From NCBI RefSeq assembly GCF_018069865.1, contig NZ_JAGQDG010000006.1:62001-126000 (forward strand): DNA of 64,000 bases, given 5' to 3'. A program made the translations under genes and the position numbers. Positions 42,864-53,248 of the stretch are shown in pieces. Within the stretch, counting starts at the first letter, position 1, and the number at the start of each line of letters is the position of its first letter. A model generated the notes under the pieces. That model was not told where the DNA came from, made no database searches, and saw nothing but the letters and a program-made list of their open reading frames with translations. Source of the DNA: Ideonella paludis. GTDB lineage: Bacteria; Pseudomonadota; Gammaproteobacteria; Burkholderiales; Burkholderiaceae_C.

Positions 42864-43667
42864 ATGACGATCACCATCAAAAATGCTGCCGACATTGAAG
42901 GCATGCGCGTTGCCGGAAGGCTGACCTCGGAAGTTCTGGACATGCTCGTCGAGCATGTGAAGCCCGGCGTCACCACGGACCAGCTGGACAAAATTTGCCA
43001 TGACTACATCGTCTACGAGCAAAAAGCGATTCCGGCGCCGCTGAACTACGCGCCCAATGGCTACAAGCCTTACCCCAAGTCGATTTGCGCCTCCATCAAC
43101 CATCAGGTCTGTCATGGCATCCCCAATGACCGGCCGCTGAAGAATGGCGACATCGTCAACTTGGACATCACCGTCATCAAGGACGGCTGGCACGGCGACT
43201 CGTCGCGCATGTTCATCGTGGGTGAAGGCTCGATTGCCGCCAAGCGCCTGTGCGCCATCACCTATGAGGCCATGTGGAAGGGCATCCAAAAAGTGAAGCC
43301 CGGCGCCCGCCTGGGCGACATCGGCCATGCCATTCAGACCTTTGCCGAGAACCAAGGCTTCTCCATCGTGCGCGAATTTTGCGGCCACGGCATTGGGCGC
43401 GGCTTCCATGAAGAGCCGCAAGTCATGCACTACGGCCGCCCCGGCACCATGGAAGAGTTGGTGCCCGGCATGGTGTTCACCATTGAGCCCATGATCAATG
43501 CGGGCCGCCGCGAGATCAAAGAGCTGGGCGACGGCTGGACCATCGTCACCAAAGACCGTTCGCTCTCGGCCCAGTGGGAGCACACCGTGGCCGTCACCGA
43601 GACGGGCTACGAGATCTTGACCACCTCTGCTGGCTGCCCGCCCCCACCGGCCTTCATCACAGCCTGA
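42864..43667 (+). CDS. map: Methionine aminopeptidase, type I
   Basis: Removes the initiator methionine from new proteins. The 267 residues contain the metal ligands in the standard order: Asp ([10 protein letters not shown]), Asp (HGDSSRM), His ([15 protein letters not shown]), Glu (FTIEPMIN) and Glu ([12 protein letters not shown]). The start at 42864 gives [20 protein letters not shown]; a GTG at 42849 is rejected because it overlaps the presumed -10 box. It is followed two bases later by glnD. Confidence 0.96.
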   Translation: MTITIKNAADIEGMRVAGRLTSEVLDMLVEHVKPGVTTDQLDKICHDYIVYEQKAIPAPLNYAPNGYKPYPKSICASINHQVCHGIPNDRPLKNGDIVNLDITVIKDGWHGDSSRMFIVGEGSIAAKRLCAITYEAMWKGIQKVKPGARLGDIGHAIQTFAENQGFSIVREFCGHGIGRGFHEEPQVMHYGRPGTMEELVPGMVFTIEPMINAGRREIKELGDGWTIVTKDRSLSAQWEHTVAVTETGYEILTTSAGCPPPPAFITA

Positions 43668-43669
43668 GC

Positions 43670-46276
43670 ATGCCTCTCGCCGCTGTAAGCCCCCTGCCCC
43701 TGGCTGAGCTGCGTCAGCAGTTCAAAGGCGGCAAGCAAGCCCTGCTCGACACCTTCGCAGCGGCCCGCCCCACCGTCAGCAGCGCAGCACGCTTGCTCAA
43801 AGCGTTGGCCAAGCATGTGGATGCCACGCTGCTGACCCTGTGGCGACAAAGCGGCCTGCCCGCAGGTGCCGCCTTGGTGGCCGTGGGCGGCTATGGCCGC
43901 GGGGAGCTGTTCCCCTATTCCGACGTGGACGTCTTGGTGCTGGTGCCCGAAGCCCTCGAGGGCGACGAGCATGCACCCACGCGCTCGGCGCTCTCAGACT
44001 TCATCACCGCCTGCTGGGACATCGGGCTGGAGATCGGCTCCTCCGTGCGGACGGTCGAGGAATGCTTGGCTGAGTCGGCAGGAGACATCACCGTCCAAAC
44101 GTCCTTGATTGAAGCGCGCTTGATTGGCGGCTCGCGGGCCTTGTTCAGCCGCATGAGCGCGCAGCAGCGGGCGGAAGTCGATGCGGGAGCCTTCATGCGG
44201 GCCAAGACGCTGGAGATGCGCCAGCGCCACACCAAGTACGAGGACACGCCCTACTCGCTGGAGCCCAACAGCAAAGAAAGCCCAGGGGGCTTGCGCGACC
44301 TGCAGGTGGTGATGTGGGTGGCCAATGCGGCCGGCCTGGGCCGCAGCTGGACCGAGTTGGCGGCCAATGGCTTGATCACACCCTTCGAAGTCAAACAGTT
44401 GCAAAAGCACGAAGGCGCCTTGAAGCTGATTCGCGCCCGCCTGCATCTGGTGGCCAAGCGGCGTGAAGATCGCCTGGTGTTCGATCTGCAAACCGCCGTG
44501 GCCGAGAGCTTTGGCTATGTGGCCACGCGCAGCGAACGCGCCTCCGAGGCCTTGATGCGCCGCTACTACTGGGCGGCCAAGGCCGTGACCCAGCTCAACC
44601 AGATCTTGATGCTCAACATCGAGGAGCGGGTCAGCCATTCTGAGGCCACTCCCATGCGACCCATCAATGCGCGCTTCCTCGACCGCGCCGGCATGCTGGA
44701 AGTGGCACGCGACGACCTCTATGAGGACAACCCGCACGCCATCCTCGAGACCTTTCTGATCTACCAGCAGACGCCCGGCATCAAGGGCCTGTCGGCGCGC
44801 ACGCTGCGCGCGCTCTACAACGCGCGGCATGTGATGAACGGCAAGTTCCGCACCGACCCGCTGAACCGCGAGATGTTCATGGACATCTTGCGCCAGCCCG
44901 AAGGCCAGACTCATGCCTTCCGGCTGATGAACCAGACCTCGGTCTTGGGCCGCTATCTGTGGGTGTTCCGCGGCATCGTGGGCCGCATGCAGCACGACCT
45001 GTTCCACGTCTACACCGTGGACCAGCACATCCTGATGGTGCTGCGCAATGTGCGGCGTTTCTTCATCCCTGAGCATGCGCACGAGTACCCGTTTTGCAGC
45101 CAGTTGGCCGCGAACTGGGACAAGCCTTGGCTGCTCTACGTCGCAGCCCTCTTCCACGATGTGGCCAAAGGTCGTGGCGGCGATCACTCGGAGTTGGGTG
45201 CGGAGGAAGTGCGACGCTTTTGCCGAAGCCACGGCTTGAGCCGAGACGACACCGAGTTGGTGGCCTTCTTGGTGGGGCATCACCTGACCATGAGCCGAGT
45301 GGCGCAAAAAGAGGATCTCTCAGACCCAGGGGTCATCACTCGCTTTGCCGCGCAGATGAAAGACGCCCGCCATCTGACGGCCTTGTATTTGCTGACGGTC
45401 GCGGACATCCGCGGCACCAGCCCCAAGGTCTGGAACGCCTGGAAGGCTCGGCTGCTGGAGGACCTCTACCGCTACACCTTGCGGGTGCTGGGCGGCTCGC
45501 CGCCCAACGCCGACGCAGAGATCGAAGCCCGCAAGCAAGAAGCCCAGCAGATTTTGGCCTTGCACGCAGCCCTGCCAGGCACCGAGCAGCCGCTCTGGAA
45601 AACACTGGATGTGAGCTACTTCGCGCGGCACGACGCGGCCGAGATCGCCTGGCATGCGCGCGCGCTGTGGCGGCATCTCGAGACCACCAGCCCCGTGGTC
45701 AGCGCACGCCCGTCCCCCATCGGTGAAGGCCTGCAAGTGCTGGTGTTTGCGCCCGACCAAGCCGACCTCTTCGCCCGGCTCTGCGGCTACTTTGACGGCG
45801 CAGGGTTTTCGATCCAAGGCGCCAAGGTGCACACCACGCGTGCGGGCTATGCTCTGGACACCTTCCAAGTGGTCAGCGCGACGGACCCCGATCAAGGCAT
45901 CGCCGCCTATCGCGACATGATCTCGCTGGTCGAGACCCAGATGCAGCAGGCCTTGCGGCCAGAGAGCCCGCTGCGAGAGCCCAGCCGAGGCCGGGTCTCC
46001 CGCCGCGTGAAGTCCTTCCCGGTCACCCCGCGCGTCTCGCTGAGGCCTGATGAGAAGGCCCAACGCTGGCTCCTGAGCGTCAGTGCAAGCGATCGATCTG
46101 GGCTGCTCTACGCCATAGCCCGGGTCCTTGGCTCGCACCAGATCAGCATCCAATTGGCCAAGGTTTCTACCTTGGGTGAGCGGGTGGAGGACACGTTCTT
46201 GGTCAGCGGCGACGCCTTGCAGCATGCCAAACATCAACTCCAGGTGGAGTCCGAGTTGCTCGACGCGGTGGCCTGA
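43670..46276 (+). CDS. glnD: Bifunctional uridylyltransferase/uridylyl-removing enzyme GlnD
   Basis: Nitrogen sensor that adds or removes UMP on PII proteins according to glutamine level. The 868 residues have an N-terminal nucleotidyltransferase motif [19 protein letters not shown] near residue 72. An HD hydrolase domain follows ([17 protein letters not shown] near 495), then two C-terminal ACT domains for glutamine sensing (the first around residue 690, the second with [20 protein letters not shown] near 805). The length is typical. It follows map by two bases and may be co-transcribed with it. Confidence 0.95.
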   Translation: MPLAAVSPLPLAELRQQFKGGKQALLDTFAAARPTVSSAARLLKALAKHVDATLLTLWRQSGLPAGAALVAVGGYGRGELFPYSDVDVLVLVPEALEGDEHAPTRSALSDFITACWDIGLEIGSSVRTVEECLAESAGDITVQTSLIEARLIGGSRALFSRMSAQQRAEVDAGAFMRAKTLEMRQRHTKYEDTPYSLEPNSKESPGGLRDLQVVMWVANAAGLGRSWTELAANGLITPFEVKQLQKHEGALKLIRARLHLVAKRREDRLVFDLQTAVAESFGYVATRSERASEALMRRYYWAAKAVTQLNQILMLNIEERVSHSEATPMRPINARFLDRAGMLEVARDDLYEDNPHAILETFLIYQQTPGIKGLSARTLRALYNARHVMNGKFRTDPLNREMFMDILRQPEGQTHAFRLMNQTSVLGRYLWVFRGIVGRMQHDLFHVYTVDQHILMVLRNVRRFFIPEHAHEYPFCSQLAANWDKPWLLYVAALFHDVAKGRGGDHSELGAEEVRRFCRSHGLSRDDTELVAFLVGHHLTMSRVAQKEDLSDPGVITRFAAQMKDARHLTALYLLTVADIRGTSPKVWNAWKARLLEDLYRYTLRVLGGSPPNADAEIEARKQEAQQILALHAALPGTEQPLWKTLDVSYFARHDAAEIAWHARALWRHLETTSPVVSARPSPIGEGLQVLVFAPDQADLFARLCGYFDGAGFSIQGAKVHTTRAGYALDTFQVVSATDPDQGIAAYRDMISLVETQMQQALRPESPLREPSRGRVSRRVKSFPVTPRVSLRPDEKAQRWLLSVSASDRSGLLYAIARVLGSHQISIQLAKVSTLGERVEDTFLVSGDALQHAKHQLQVESELLDAVA

Positions 46277-46339
46277 GTGCGCCCCTCAGCCTTGGCGCCT
46301 CCCGGAACACCCTCAGTGTGAAGGGCCAGCGCCTGAGGC

Positions 46340-47206
46340 ATGATCAATCGCATGGCTGGACTTGCTCAATATCAAGTCCATCAACTCAATGTGATGTCAG
46401 GATATCGCCCCATGCCCATGAAGATGGCCGAAAAGGCGCTGCAGGAATCTCGCAGCTTTGGTGTTCGCCGTATCCCGGTCTTGCGACCCTTGGGGTGGCT
46501 TGCGCGTGGCTGGAAGGATTTGATGACGTCACCGGTGCCGGGCCTGCTGCATGGTTTGGCCTTTGCAGCAGGCGCGGCCCTGGCGATCTACATCGCTGGC
46601 AATCGGTTTTGGTTGTTGGTCGGCTTGTTCTCGGCCTTCCTGATCGTGGCGCCCATCTTGGCCACCGGCCTCTACCAAGTCAGCCGTCGCATTGCCCAAG
46701 GTGACAAGCCCGGCATTGAAACGTCGATGGCTGCCTGGAAGCCCAGAGACGGCAGACTTGTGGTGTTCGGGGTGCTGCTCGGCTTGACGGGCTTTGGTTG
46801 GATGGTCACCTCGGCCTCCCTGATCATTGGGTTTGCAGGCGCGCCCGTGAACACGCCCATGGATTTCTTGAAGGTCGTGGTGTTGGCCCCCACCGGTCAT
46901 GTTTTTGAAGTTTGGCTGGGCCTGGGCGCTCTTCTGGCCGCCCCGGTGTTTGCATCGACCGTCGTCGCCATCCCCTTGTTGCTCGACCGCCATATCGGCA
47001 TCTTGGGAGCGATATTCACCAGTTGGCGCGTGGTGATGGAGCACCCTGCCCCCTTGGCCCTGTGGGCTGCATTGCTGCTGGCCATGACCCTGTTGGGCAT
47101 GGTCACGGTGGTCGGCTTGATTGTGATCGTGCCCTGGTTGGCCCACGCCAGCTGGCATGTCTACCGCGACACGGTAGACACCTCGGGGCTGTCGGAGCGT
47201 TCCTGA
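46340..47206 (+). CDS. DUF2189 family membrane protein
   Basis: A 288-residue inner-membrane protein with six or so helices. A conserved opening (SFGVRRIPVLRPLGWLARGW) precedes the first helix, and APILATGLYQVSRRIAQGD lies in the middle. DUF2189 proteins have no known function. The start is uncertain: ATG at 46340 is used, but ATG at 46352 (MAGLAQ), 46394 and 46412 are also in frame. The stop overlaps the next gene (TGATG), so the three membrane genes form an operon. Confidence 0.78.
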   Translation: MINRMAGLAQYQVHQLNVMSGYRPMPMKMAEKALQESRSFGVRRIPVLRPLGWLARGWKDLMTSPVPGLLHGLAFAAGAALAIYIAGNRFWLLVGLFSAFLIVAPILATGLYQVSRRIAQGDKPGIETSMAAWKPRDGRLVVFGVLLGLTGFGWMVTSASLIIGFAGAPVNTPMDFLKVVVLAPTGHVFEVWLGLGALLAAPVFASTVVAIPLLLDRHIGILGAIFTSWRVVMEHPAPLALWAALLLAMTLLGMVTVVGLIVIVPWLAHASWHVYRDTVDTSGLSERS

Positions 47207-47424
47207 TGTTCGGCTACACCGAAGAACAGATTGCATGGTTTGGCCTGACCTTCGGGGTCACGGCCTTCATGCTCTACATGGTCTTCATCATTTTGCAGTT
47301 AGCGCGCGAGTCCCGCGCGGGACGATTCGGCACTTTCATTTTGCTGCTGGGCTTGGGCGTGGGTTTGCTCGGTTTTGCCGCCAAGGGCCTGATCAAATAC
47401 TTCATGGCTGGCATCGTCGAATGA
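47206..47424 (+). CDS. DUF2788 small membrane protein
   Basis: A 72-residue protein with two membrane helices: MFGYTEEQIAWFGLTFGVTA leads helix one, and the basic loop ESRAGRFGTF separates helix two. It matches the DUF2788 family, small proteins seen mainly in beta- and gammaproteobacteria, with unknown function. Its ATG overlaps the stop of the DUF2189 gene by one base, and its own stop overlaps the YitT start (ATGA), so all three are translationally coupled. Confidence 0.82.
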   Translation: MFGYTEEQIAWFGLTFGVTAFMLYMVFIILQLARESRAGRFGTFILLLGLGVGLLGFAAKGLIKYFMAGIVE

Positions 47425-48071
47425 GCGGCTCTGGGTCGCTCGGGCGCGCCGTCTCGGGCACCATCGGCAAGCTGGTGCCACAGCGGCACTCCCTTTTGGA
47501 CGATGCCCAAGCCATCGTCACCGGCACGCTGTTTGTGGCGCTGGGCCTGCTGCTCTTCAAGCAAGCCGGCCTGATGACGGGCGGCATTGTGGGCTTGGCC
47601 TTTCTCACGCACTACGCAACTGGGTGGACATTCGGTGCGGTGTTCTTCGCGCTCAACTTACCCTTTTACATCCTGGCTTGGCAGCGCATGGGCGCGCGTT
47701 TCACGCTCAAAACCATGGCCGCCGTCACCTTGCTGTCTGTGGGCTCACAGGGGCTGCCCCAGGTGCTGACGCTGCAATCGGTCAACCCGGTGTTTGCAGC
47801 CATCGCCGGGGGCCTCTTGGTCGGCGCGGGCTTTGTGGTGCTGTTCCGTCACAAAGCCAGCCTCGGCGGCTTGAACGTGCTGGTGATGTGGCTGCAAGAG
47901 CGCTTTGGCTGGAGCGCGGGCAAGCTGCAGATGGGCATTGACGCGGTGATCCTCTTGGCCTCGTGGCCACTGATGGACGCCCAGCGCTTGGCGCTCTCCA
48001 TCTTGGCTGCGGCTGCGATGAACTTTGCACTGGCCGTGAACCACAAGCCGGGCCGCTACGTGGCGTTCTAG
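47421..48071 (+). CDS. YitT family membrane protein
   Basis: A 216-residue inner-membrane protein with about six helices. The first helix region reads DAQAIVTGTLFVALGLLLFK, followed by QAGLMTGGIVGLAFLTHYAT, a pattern typical of the YitT/DUF161 family. The soluble C-terminal domain of full-length YitT is absent, giving a short form. Function is unknown. It overlaps the DUF2788 gene by four bases and is followed by a strong terminator. Confidence 0.82.
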   Translation: MSGSGSLGRAVSGTIGKLVPQRHSLLDDAQAIVTGTLFVALGLLLFKQAGLMTGGIVGLAFLTHYATGWTFGAVFFALNLPFYILAWQRMGARFTLKTMAAVTLLSVGSQGLPQVLTLQSVNPVFAAIAGGLLVGAGFVVLFRHKASLGGLNVLVMWLQERFGWSAGKLQMGIDAVILLASWPLMDAQRLALSILAAAAMNFALAVNHKPGRYVAF

Positions 48072-48090
48072 CGCGCGGGTGGCGCCATTG

Positions 48091-48119
48091 AAAAAGGCCG
48101 ACTGTCGTCGGCCTTTTTT
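48091..48119. terminator. Bidirectional terminator between YitT and phaB genes
   Basis: AAAAAGGCCGAC (48091-48102) and GTCGGCCTTTTTT (48107-48119) form a stem with a 4-base loop, flanked by A- and T-runs. It can therefore stop transcription from both sides. It lies 20 bp after the YitT stop and about 78 bp after the phaB stop. Confidence 0.9.
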
Positions 48120-48134
48120 GCGTCCCCTGACTAG

Positions 48135-48155
48135 AGCCCCCTCTTGGAGGGGGCT
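48135..48155. repeat. GC-rich hairpin in the YitT-phaB spacer
   Basis: AGCCCCCTC and GAGGGGGCT form a 9-bp stem with a 3-base loop. It adds to the nearby terminator and to the palindrome at the phaB stop. It may be a copy of an interspersed repeat in this genome, which cannot be tested here. Confidence 0.4.
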
Positions 48156-48178
48156 GGGGGAGCTCACTGAACCCCGCA

Positions 48179-48203
48179 GGGTTAAGCGCGCAGCGCTTAA
48201 CCC
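48179..48203. repeat. Palindrome across the phaB stop codon
   Basis: GGGTTAAGCGC (48179-48189) and GCGCTTAACCC (48193-48203) form a perfect 11-bp stem with loop GCA. The phaB stop codon (TAA, 48197-48199 on the minus strand) lies inside it. It could protect the 3' end of the phaCAB message. Confidence 0.55.
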
Positions 48204-48934
48204 ATGTGCAGGCCGCCGTTGCAGGAGAAGTCGGCGCCGGTGGTGAAGCCGGAGTCCGGGCCAGCCAGCCAGGCCACGATGGAGCCGATTTCTTCGGGCG
48301 TGCCCAAGCGCTTGACGGGGATGGTGGCGACGATCTTTTCCAGCACTTCGGGCTTGATGGCGCGAACCATGTCGGTGCCGATGTAGCCCGGGCTCACGGT
48401 GTTGACCGTCACGCCCTTGGAAGCCATTTCTTGGGCCAGCGCCATGGTGAAGCCGTGCATGCCAGCCTTGGCCGCCGAGTAGTTGGTCTGGCCAGCTTGG
48501 CCCTTCTCACCGTTGACCGACGAGATCTGGATGATGCGGCCCCAGCCCCGCTCGACCATGTCTGGCACCACTTGCTTGGTGACGTTGAACATGGAGTTCA
48601 GGTTGGTGTCGATCACGGCGTGCCAGTCATCGGGGGTCATCTTCAAGAACATGCGGTCCTTGGTGATGCCGGCGTTGTTGACCAACACATCGATGGGGCC
48701 GTGCTCTTCCTTGGCCTTGGAGAAGGCCGCGACGGTGGAGTCCCAGTCGCCCACATTGCCCACCGAAGCGTAGAAGGTGAAGCCCAGCGCCTTTTGCTCA
48801 TCGAGCCACTTGGCGTAGTCGCGGCTGGGGCCACAACCCGCGATGACCTTGAAGCCTTCCTTGTGCAGGCGTTGGCAGATCGCCGTCCCGATGCCACCCA
48901 TGCCGCCGGTGACGTACGCTACTTTTTGACTCAT
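48197..48934 (-). CDS. phaB: Acetoacetyl-CoA reductase
   Basis: NADPH-dependent short-chain reductase that turns acetoacetyl-CoA into (R)-3-hydroxybutyryl-CoA for PHB synthesis. The 245 residues have the cofactor motif GGMGGIGTAIC at residues 9-19, NNAG (near 89), the catalytic Ser region QISSVNGEKGQ and Tyr-Lys in NYSAAKAG. SPGYIGTDMV follows. AGGAG precedes the start. It is the last gene of phaC-phaA-phaB, 90 bp after phaA. Confidence 0.96.
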   Translation of the reverse strand: MSQKVAYVTGGMGGIGTAICQRLHKEGFKVIAGCGPSRDYAKWLDEQKALGFTFYASVGNVGDWDSTVAAFSKAKEEHGPIDVLVNNAGITKDRMFLKMTPDDWHAVIDTNLNSMFNVTKQVVPDMVERGWGRIIQISSVNGEKGQAGQTNYSAAKAGMHGFTMALAQEMASKGVTVNTVSPGYIGTDMVRAIKPEVLEKIVATIPVKRLGTPEEIGSIVAWLAGPDSGFTTGADFSCNGGLHMG

Positions 48935-49024
48935 TACATTGCTCCTGTCTTGATGAAATCGAGAATCGACGGCCTTGATGATGAACCGCCGATTCCCTGT
49001 GTTTGTTCAGTGAATACCCGCTGA

Positions 49025-50203
49025 TCAGCGCTCAACGGTCAGCGCCACACCCATGCCACCGCCGATGCACAGCGAGGCAATACCGCGCTTGGCATCGCGG
49101 CGCTGCATTTCGTGCAGCAGCGTCACCAAAATGCGGCAGCCCGAGGCGCCGATGGGGTGGCCAATAGCAATCGCGCCGCCATTGACGTTGACCTTGCTGG
49201 TGTCCCAGCCCATTTCTTGGTGCACGGCGCAGGCCTGTGCCGCAAAAGCTTCGTTGATTTCCAACAGGTCCAGGTCGGCCGCCTTCCAGCCGGCACGCTC
49301 CAGCGCCTTGCGCGCCGCAGGCACCGGGCCCATGCCCATGATGGCAGGGTCCAGGCCCGACGAGGCATAGCTGGCGATACGGGCCAGGGGCTTCAAGCCC
49401 AAGGCGGCTGCCTTGGCAGCGCTCATCAGCATCACGCCGGCCGCGCCGTCATTGATGCCCGAGGCATTGCCGGCGGTGACCGAGCCAGCCTTGTCAAAGG
49501 CGGGGCGCAGGCCCGCCAGCGCCTCGGCGGTGGACTTGCGGTTCAGGAATTCGTCGGTGTTGAAGACCAGTGCGTCACCCTTCTTCTGGGGGATCAGCAC
49601 GTCAACGATTTCGTCCTTGAACTTGCCTGCGTCTTGCGCAGCGGCCGCCTTTTGCTGCGAGGCCAGCGCCAGGGCGTCTTGCATCTCGCGGGTGATGCCG
49701 TACTTCTTGGCCACGTTCTCGGCGGTGATGCCCATGTGGTACTGGTTGTAGACGTCCCACAGACCGTCATTGATCATGGTGTCGACCAGCTTCCAGTCGC
49801 CCATGCGCGCGCCGTTGCGGCTGTTGGGCAGCACGTGGGGCGATGCGCTCATGTTCTCTTGGCCGCCGGCGATGACGATGTCGCTGTCGCCGTCACGAAT
49901 GGCTTGCGCGCCCAGCATCACGGCCTTCAGGCCAGAGCCACAGACCTTGTTGATGGTCATGGCGGGCACACCATGCGGGAAGCCCGCCTTGATGACCGAT
50001 TGGCGGGCCGGGTTTTGGCCGCTGCCGGCCGTCAGCACCTGGCCCAGGATGACTTCGCCGATTTGCTCGCCGCTGAGGCCCGAACGTGCCAGCAGGCCCT
50101 TGAGCACCGTGGCGCCCAACTCAGGGGCTGGCACACCAGCCAGCGAACCACCAAACTTACCCACCGCAGTACGGGCTGCGGCCACGATGACGATGTCAGT
50201 CAT
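49025..50203 (-). CDS. phaA: Acetyl-CoA acetyltransferase (beta-ketothiolase)
   Basis: Joins two acetyl-CoA to acetoacetyl-CoA, the first step of PHB synthesis. The 392 residues start [20 protein letters not shown]. The acylated Cys is in [14 protein letters not shown] (near 88), the catalytic His in [14 protein letters not shown] (near 348) and the second Cys in [10 protein letters not shown] (near 378). The start at 50203 is the family standard; a longer frame to 50389 is rejected. It follows phaC by 103 bp. Confidence 0.96.
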   Translation of the reverse strand: MTDIVIVAAARTAVGKFGGSLAGVPAPELGATVLKGLLARSGLSGEQIGEVILGQVLTAGSGQNPARQSVIKAGFPHGVPAMTINKVCGSGLKAVMLGAQAIRDGDSDIVIAGGQENMSASPHVLPNSRNGARMGDWKLVDTMINDGLWDVYNQYHMGITAENVAKKYGITREMQDALALASQQKAAAAQDAGKFKDEIVDVLIPQKKGDALVFNTDEFLNRKSTAEALAGLRPAFDKAGSVTAGNASGINDGAAGVMLMSAAKAAALGLKPLARIASYASSGLDPAIMGMGPVPAARKALERAGWKAADLDLLEINEAFAAQACAVHQEMGWDTSKVNVNGGAIAIGHPIGASGCRILVTLLHEMQRRDAKRGIASLCIGGGMGVALTVER

Positions 50204-50306
50204 ATTGTGTCTCCTATCGAATGGACGAACTTTGAATAAGGGACGCAGGCTGCCAAACCAGACCTGCGCCCCACCGAGCCCTGCGCTGGGGGCCCGGGGG
50301 AGAAAC

Positions 50307-52016
50307 TCAGGCCTTGGCCTTGACGTAGCGGCCCGGGGCGGGCTCGATGGCCTTGTACTTGCGGCTGCCCGGAGTCTTGGGCGCGGCAATCATCTTGCCG
50401 GCATGGCCGCCCAGCCACTCAGCCCAATCGGGCCACCAACTGCCGGCGATGGACTCGGCACCTTCAAACCAGTCATCGGCCTTGGCCGGCAGATTGTCGT
50501 TGGACCAGTAGTTGCGCTTGCCTGCCTTGGGTGGGTTGATCACGCCGGCAATGTGGCCGGACGCACCCAGGATGAAGCGCTTCTTGCCCTTAAAGACGCC
50601 GGTGGAGGCATAAGCGCCCTGCCACGGCACGATGTGGTCTTCACGCGAGGCGTAGAGATACACCGGGGCCTTGATGGCACCCAGGTCCAGCTTCTCACCA
50701 CAGACGGTGAGCTTGCCCGGCACCTTGAGATTGTTTTCCAGGTAGGTGTTGCGCAGGTACCAGCAGTACATGGGCCCCGGCAGATTGGTGGAGTCGCCGT
50801 TCCAGTAAAGCAGGTCAAACGGCGGTGGGGTCTCACCCTTCAGGTAGTTGCCCACGACGTAGTTCCACACCAAGTCGTTCGGGCGCAGGAAGCTGAAGGT
50901 CTGGGCCAGCTCTTGGCCCTTCAGCAGGCCAGGCCCCTTGGGCGACTGCGCGCCGATGGTCATCTCACGCAGCTGCACCGCAGGCTCATCAACAAAGATG
51001 TCGAGAATGCCCGTGTCGGAGAAGTCCACAAAGGTGGTCAGCAGGGTGACCGAGGCCGCGGGGTGCTCACCGCGGGCGGCCAACACGGCCAAGGCGGTGG
51101 ACAAGATAGTGCCGCCCACACAGAACCCCAAGGTGTTGAGCGTGTCTGACCCGGTGATCTCCTTGACCACGTCGATGGCCGCGATGGGGCCCTGCTCGAT
51201 GTAGTCGTCCCAGGTCAGATGGGCGCAGGACTCGTCGGCATTGCGCCAGCTCACCACGAACACCCGGTGGCCTTGCTCGACGGTGTAGCGGATCACCGAG
51301 TTGGCAGGCTGCAGGTCGAGGATGTAGTACTTGTTGATGCAGGGCGGCACGAAGAGCATGGGCTTTTCGTGGATCTTGGCCGTCAGCGGCTTGTATTCGA
51401 TGAGTTGGAACAACTCATTCTCGAACACGACGGTGCCTTCCGTGGTGGCCACATTGCGGCCCACTTCGAAGACGCTTTCGTCCGTTTGCGAGACATGACC
51501 TTGTTGCACGTCGTGCCACAGGTGCTGCAGGCCTTGGCTGATGCTCTCGCCCTTGGTCTCCAGGGCTTTGCGCTGGGCCTCAGGGTTCAGGGCCAAAAAG
51601 TTGCTGGGGCTGACGGCATCCACCCACTGCTGCACCGCAAAGCGAACGCGCGCCTTGGTCTTTTCGTCGCCTTGAATCTGCTCGGCCATCTGCATCATGG
51701 TGCGGGCATTCAGCAGATACATCTGCGCGGTGTAGGCGGCAGCGGGGTTGTCCGCCCAGTCTTTAGCCGCAAAACGCCGGTCTGCCGGCGGCGTGACTTT
51801 CGCACCGCCTTGGCCGGTCACCGCTTGGAGCGACTCATTCCAGAGCTTGGTGGCTTGCTGCAGGTAATCGGACTGCACCGACGACATCGCCTGCGGCGGC
51901 AGACTCAGATCGCTCATGGACTTCCAGATCTGGGTCAGCGCGGCGCCAAAGGCCTCTGTGCCGGCCAGCACTTGCGCACCGGCCTCTCCCGAAGACGCTG
52001 TCGTCTTTTTGCTCAT
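50307..52016 (-). CDS. phaC: Class I poly(3-hydroxyalkanoate) synthase
   Basis: Polymerises (R)-3-hydroxybutyryl-CoA into PHB at the granule surface. The 569 residues have the lipase-like box GFCVGGT with catalytic Cys299. Asp460 (SREDHIVPW) and His488 (SGHIAGV) complete the triad. The length fits class I. I start at the ATG at 52016 (MSKKTT) because AAGGAG then lies at normal distance; an ATG two codons upstream (52022) is too close to that site. The 206 bp upstream are AT-rich and should hold the operon promoter. No phaR repressor gene is present in this cluster. Confidence 0.95.
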   Translation of the reverse strand: MSKKTTASSGEAGAQVLAGTEAFGAALTQIWKSMSDLSLPPQAMSSVQSDYLQQATKLWNESLQAVTGQGGAKVTPPADRRFAAKDWADNPAAAYTAQMYLLNARTMMQMAEQIQGDEKTKARVRFAVQQWVDAVSPSNFLALNPEAQRKALETKGESISQGLQHLWHDVQQGHVSQTDESVFEVGRNVATTEGTVVFENELFQLIEYKPLTAKIHEKPMLFVPPCINKYYILDLQPANSVIRYTVEQGHRVFVVSWRNADESCAHLTWDDYIEQGPIAAIDVVKEITGSDTLNTLGFCVGGTILSTALAVLAARGEHPAASVTLLTTFVDFSDTGILDIFVDEPAVQLREMTIGAQSPKGPGLLKGQELAQTFSFLRPNDLVWNYVVGNYLKGETPPPFDLLYWNGDSTNLPGPMYCWYLRNTYLENNLKVPGKLTVCGEKLDLGAIKAPVYLYASREDHIVPWQGAYASTGVFKGKKRFILGASGHIAGVINPPKAGKRNYWSNDNLPAKADDWFEGAESIAGSWWPDWAEWLGGHAGKMIAAPKTPGSRKYKAIEPAPGRYVKAKA

Positions 52017-52222
52017 GCTCATGTCTCCTTGCGACCAAGGCCGCGTTGTCGGTGTGCCGTGGGGCGCACCAGCCTCTAACATTCAGCGCGCCTTGCCTCT
52101 TGGCTGAGGAGAGCGCACGCTTGAACATCGCTCATGCGGGCTTTCCACTTTGTACGGCGGCAAGCTTACCTCATGATGACTCTAATTCTCATTAAGTGAT
52201 ATTGCGTATCACCATTTGAAAT

Positions 52223-52519
52223 ATGTACATTGTTGCCATCGCCTGGATGTTCGTGGTCGTGCTGATGGCGGCCGCCGAAGCCACGTCTTCACAAGGCTCG
52301 GTCTTGGGTGCGCTGATCACTTTCCTGATGTACGGCGCACTGCCCCTGGGCCTGGTCCTCTACATCATGGGAACGCCGATGCGCCGACAAAAGCGGGCCG
52401 CGCGCGAAGCACAAGACCAGGCGGCCCTGGCAGCCACGTCAGCCACCCCCTCAACGCCGCCACACAGCAGCCGCATGGCGGCCGGTGACACGGTCCCGCC
52501 GGAAGGAAAAGAACCGTGA
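52223..52519 (+). CDS. Small two-helix membrane protein
   Basis: A 98-residue protein with two hydrophobic helices (IVAIAWMFVVVLMAAAE and LITFLMYGALPLGLVLYIMG), a basic loop (MRRQKRAAREAQ) and an Ala/Thr/Pro-rich soluble tail. It resembles small inner-membrane proteins found next to pha genes in Burkholderiales, but I cannot name a family. It diverges from phaC and overlaps the 3' end of pgeF by 69 bp tail-to-tail. Confidence 0.68.
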   Translation: MYIVAIAWMFVVVLMAAAEATSSQGSVLGALITFLMYGALPLGLVLYIMGTPMRRQKRAAREAQDQAALAATSATPSTPPHSSRMAAGDTVPPEGKEP

Positions 52520-53248
52520 GGCATCGCTGTAGGTGCACCACGTTCCACCACTGATCTGCTCGACCCCGGCTTGCCGCAATCGACAACGGGCCAACCCCGC
52601 CAGGTCTGCCCACCATTTCCCAGGCGCAGCGCCCGGTCGGAAGTAGGCGGCGCCTGCCGCACCAAAGGCCTCGCGCACGTCCTCCCCGACCTCAAATGCA
52701 TCCGGCCCGATACAGGCCCCGAGCCAAGCCTGGACAGCGCTGGGCTGGGACTGCGTTGCCGCGCACAAGGCCTCCAGGGTGTTCTCCAGAACGCCAGCGG
52801 CCAAGCCGCGCCAACCCGCATGGGCCGCTCCCACGCCTGAGCCATCGGCGCAAGAAAACAACACCGGCAAACAGTCAGCGACCAACACCGTGCAGGCCAG
52901 CCCGCGCTCTGTGGTGATGCTGGCGTCGGCCTGCTCAAAGCTGCTCTGAGGTGTGAGGCCGCCCTCGCCCCCCAGCCGCACCACTCGGCAGCCATGGACC
53001 TGATCCAGATAGACCGGCTTGGCGCCCTCCAGGGCAGCCGCAAATCGGCCTTGGTTCTCAAACACGGCTGCAGGCTCGTCGCAAGCGTCGCCGCGCAAGC
53101 CTGGGGGACGCAAGTTCATGCTGTGGAAGGGGCCGGCACTGACGCCCCCTGCCCGTGTTGCCATCAAGCCGCCCACACGTGCCGTCAGGCCTTCAGCCAC
53201 CAACCACTCCCCGTGGCGGGCGCCCTGCATCATCGCGTCATTGGGCAT
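52451..53248 (-). CDS. pgeF: Peptidoglycan editing factor / laccase-domain protein (PgeF, YfiH)
   Basis: A 265-residue protein of the Cu-oxidase_4 (YfiH/YlmD) family, which edits or hydrolyses misbuilt peptidoglycan precursors and has been annotated as polyphenol oxidase. The three conserved metal-ligand regions are present: His in DQVHGCRV, Cys in VADCLPVLFSCADGSG and His in GAAHAGWRGLAAGV. It opens MPNDAMMQGARHGEWLVAEG. The 3' end overlaps the small membrane-protein gene convergently; its start overlaps the end of maiA by 11 bp. Confidence 0.88.
   Translation of the reverse strand: MPNDAMMQGARHGEWLVAEGLTARVGGLMATRAGGVSAGPFHSMNLRPPGLRGDACDEPAAVFENQGRFAAALEGAKPVYLDQVHGCRVVRLGGEGGLTPQSSFEQADASITTERGLACTVLVADCLPVLFSCADGSGVGAAHAGWRGLAAGVLENTLEALCAATQSQPSAVQAWLGACIGPDAFEVGEDVREAFGAAGAAYFRPGAAPGKWWADLAGLARCRLRQAGVEQISGGTWCTYSDASRFFSFRRDRVTGRHAAAVWRR

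Noticed and set aside
52177-52191. Possible Fur box in the phaC upstream region (TGACTCTAATTCTCA)
   Set aside because: One half resembles the Fur consensus well (6/7), the other only 4/7, and there is no iron-related gene next to it.
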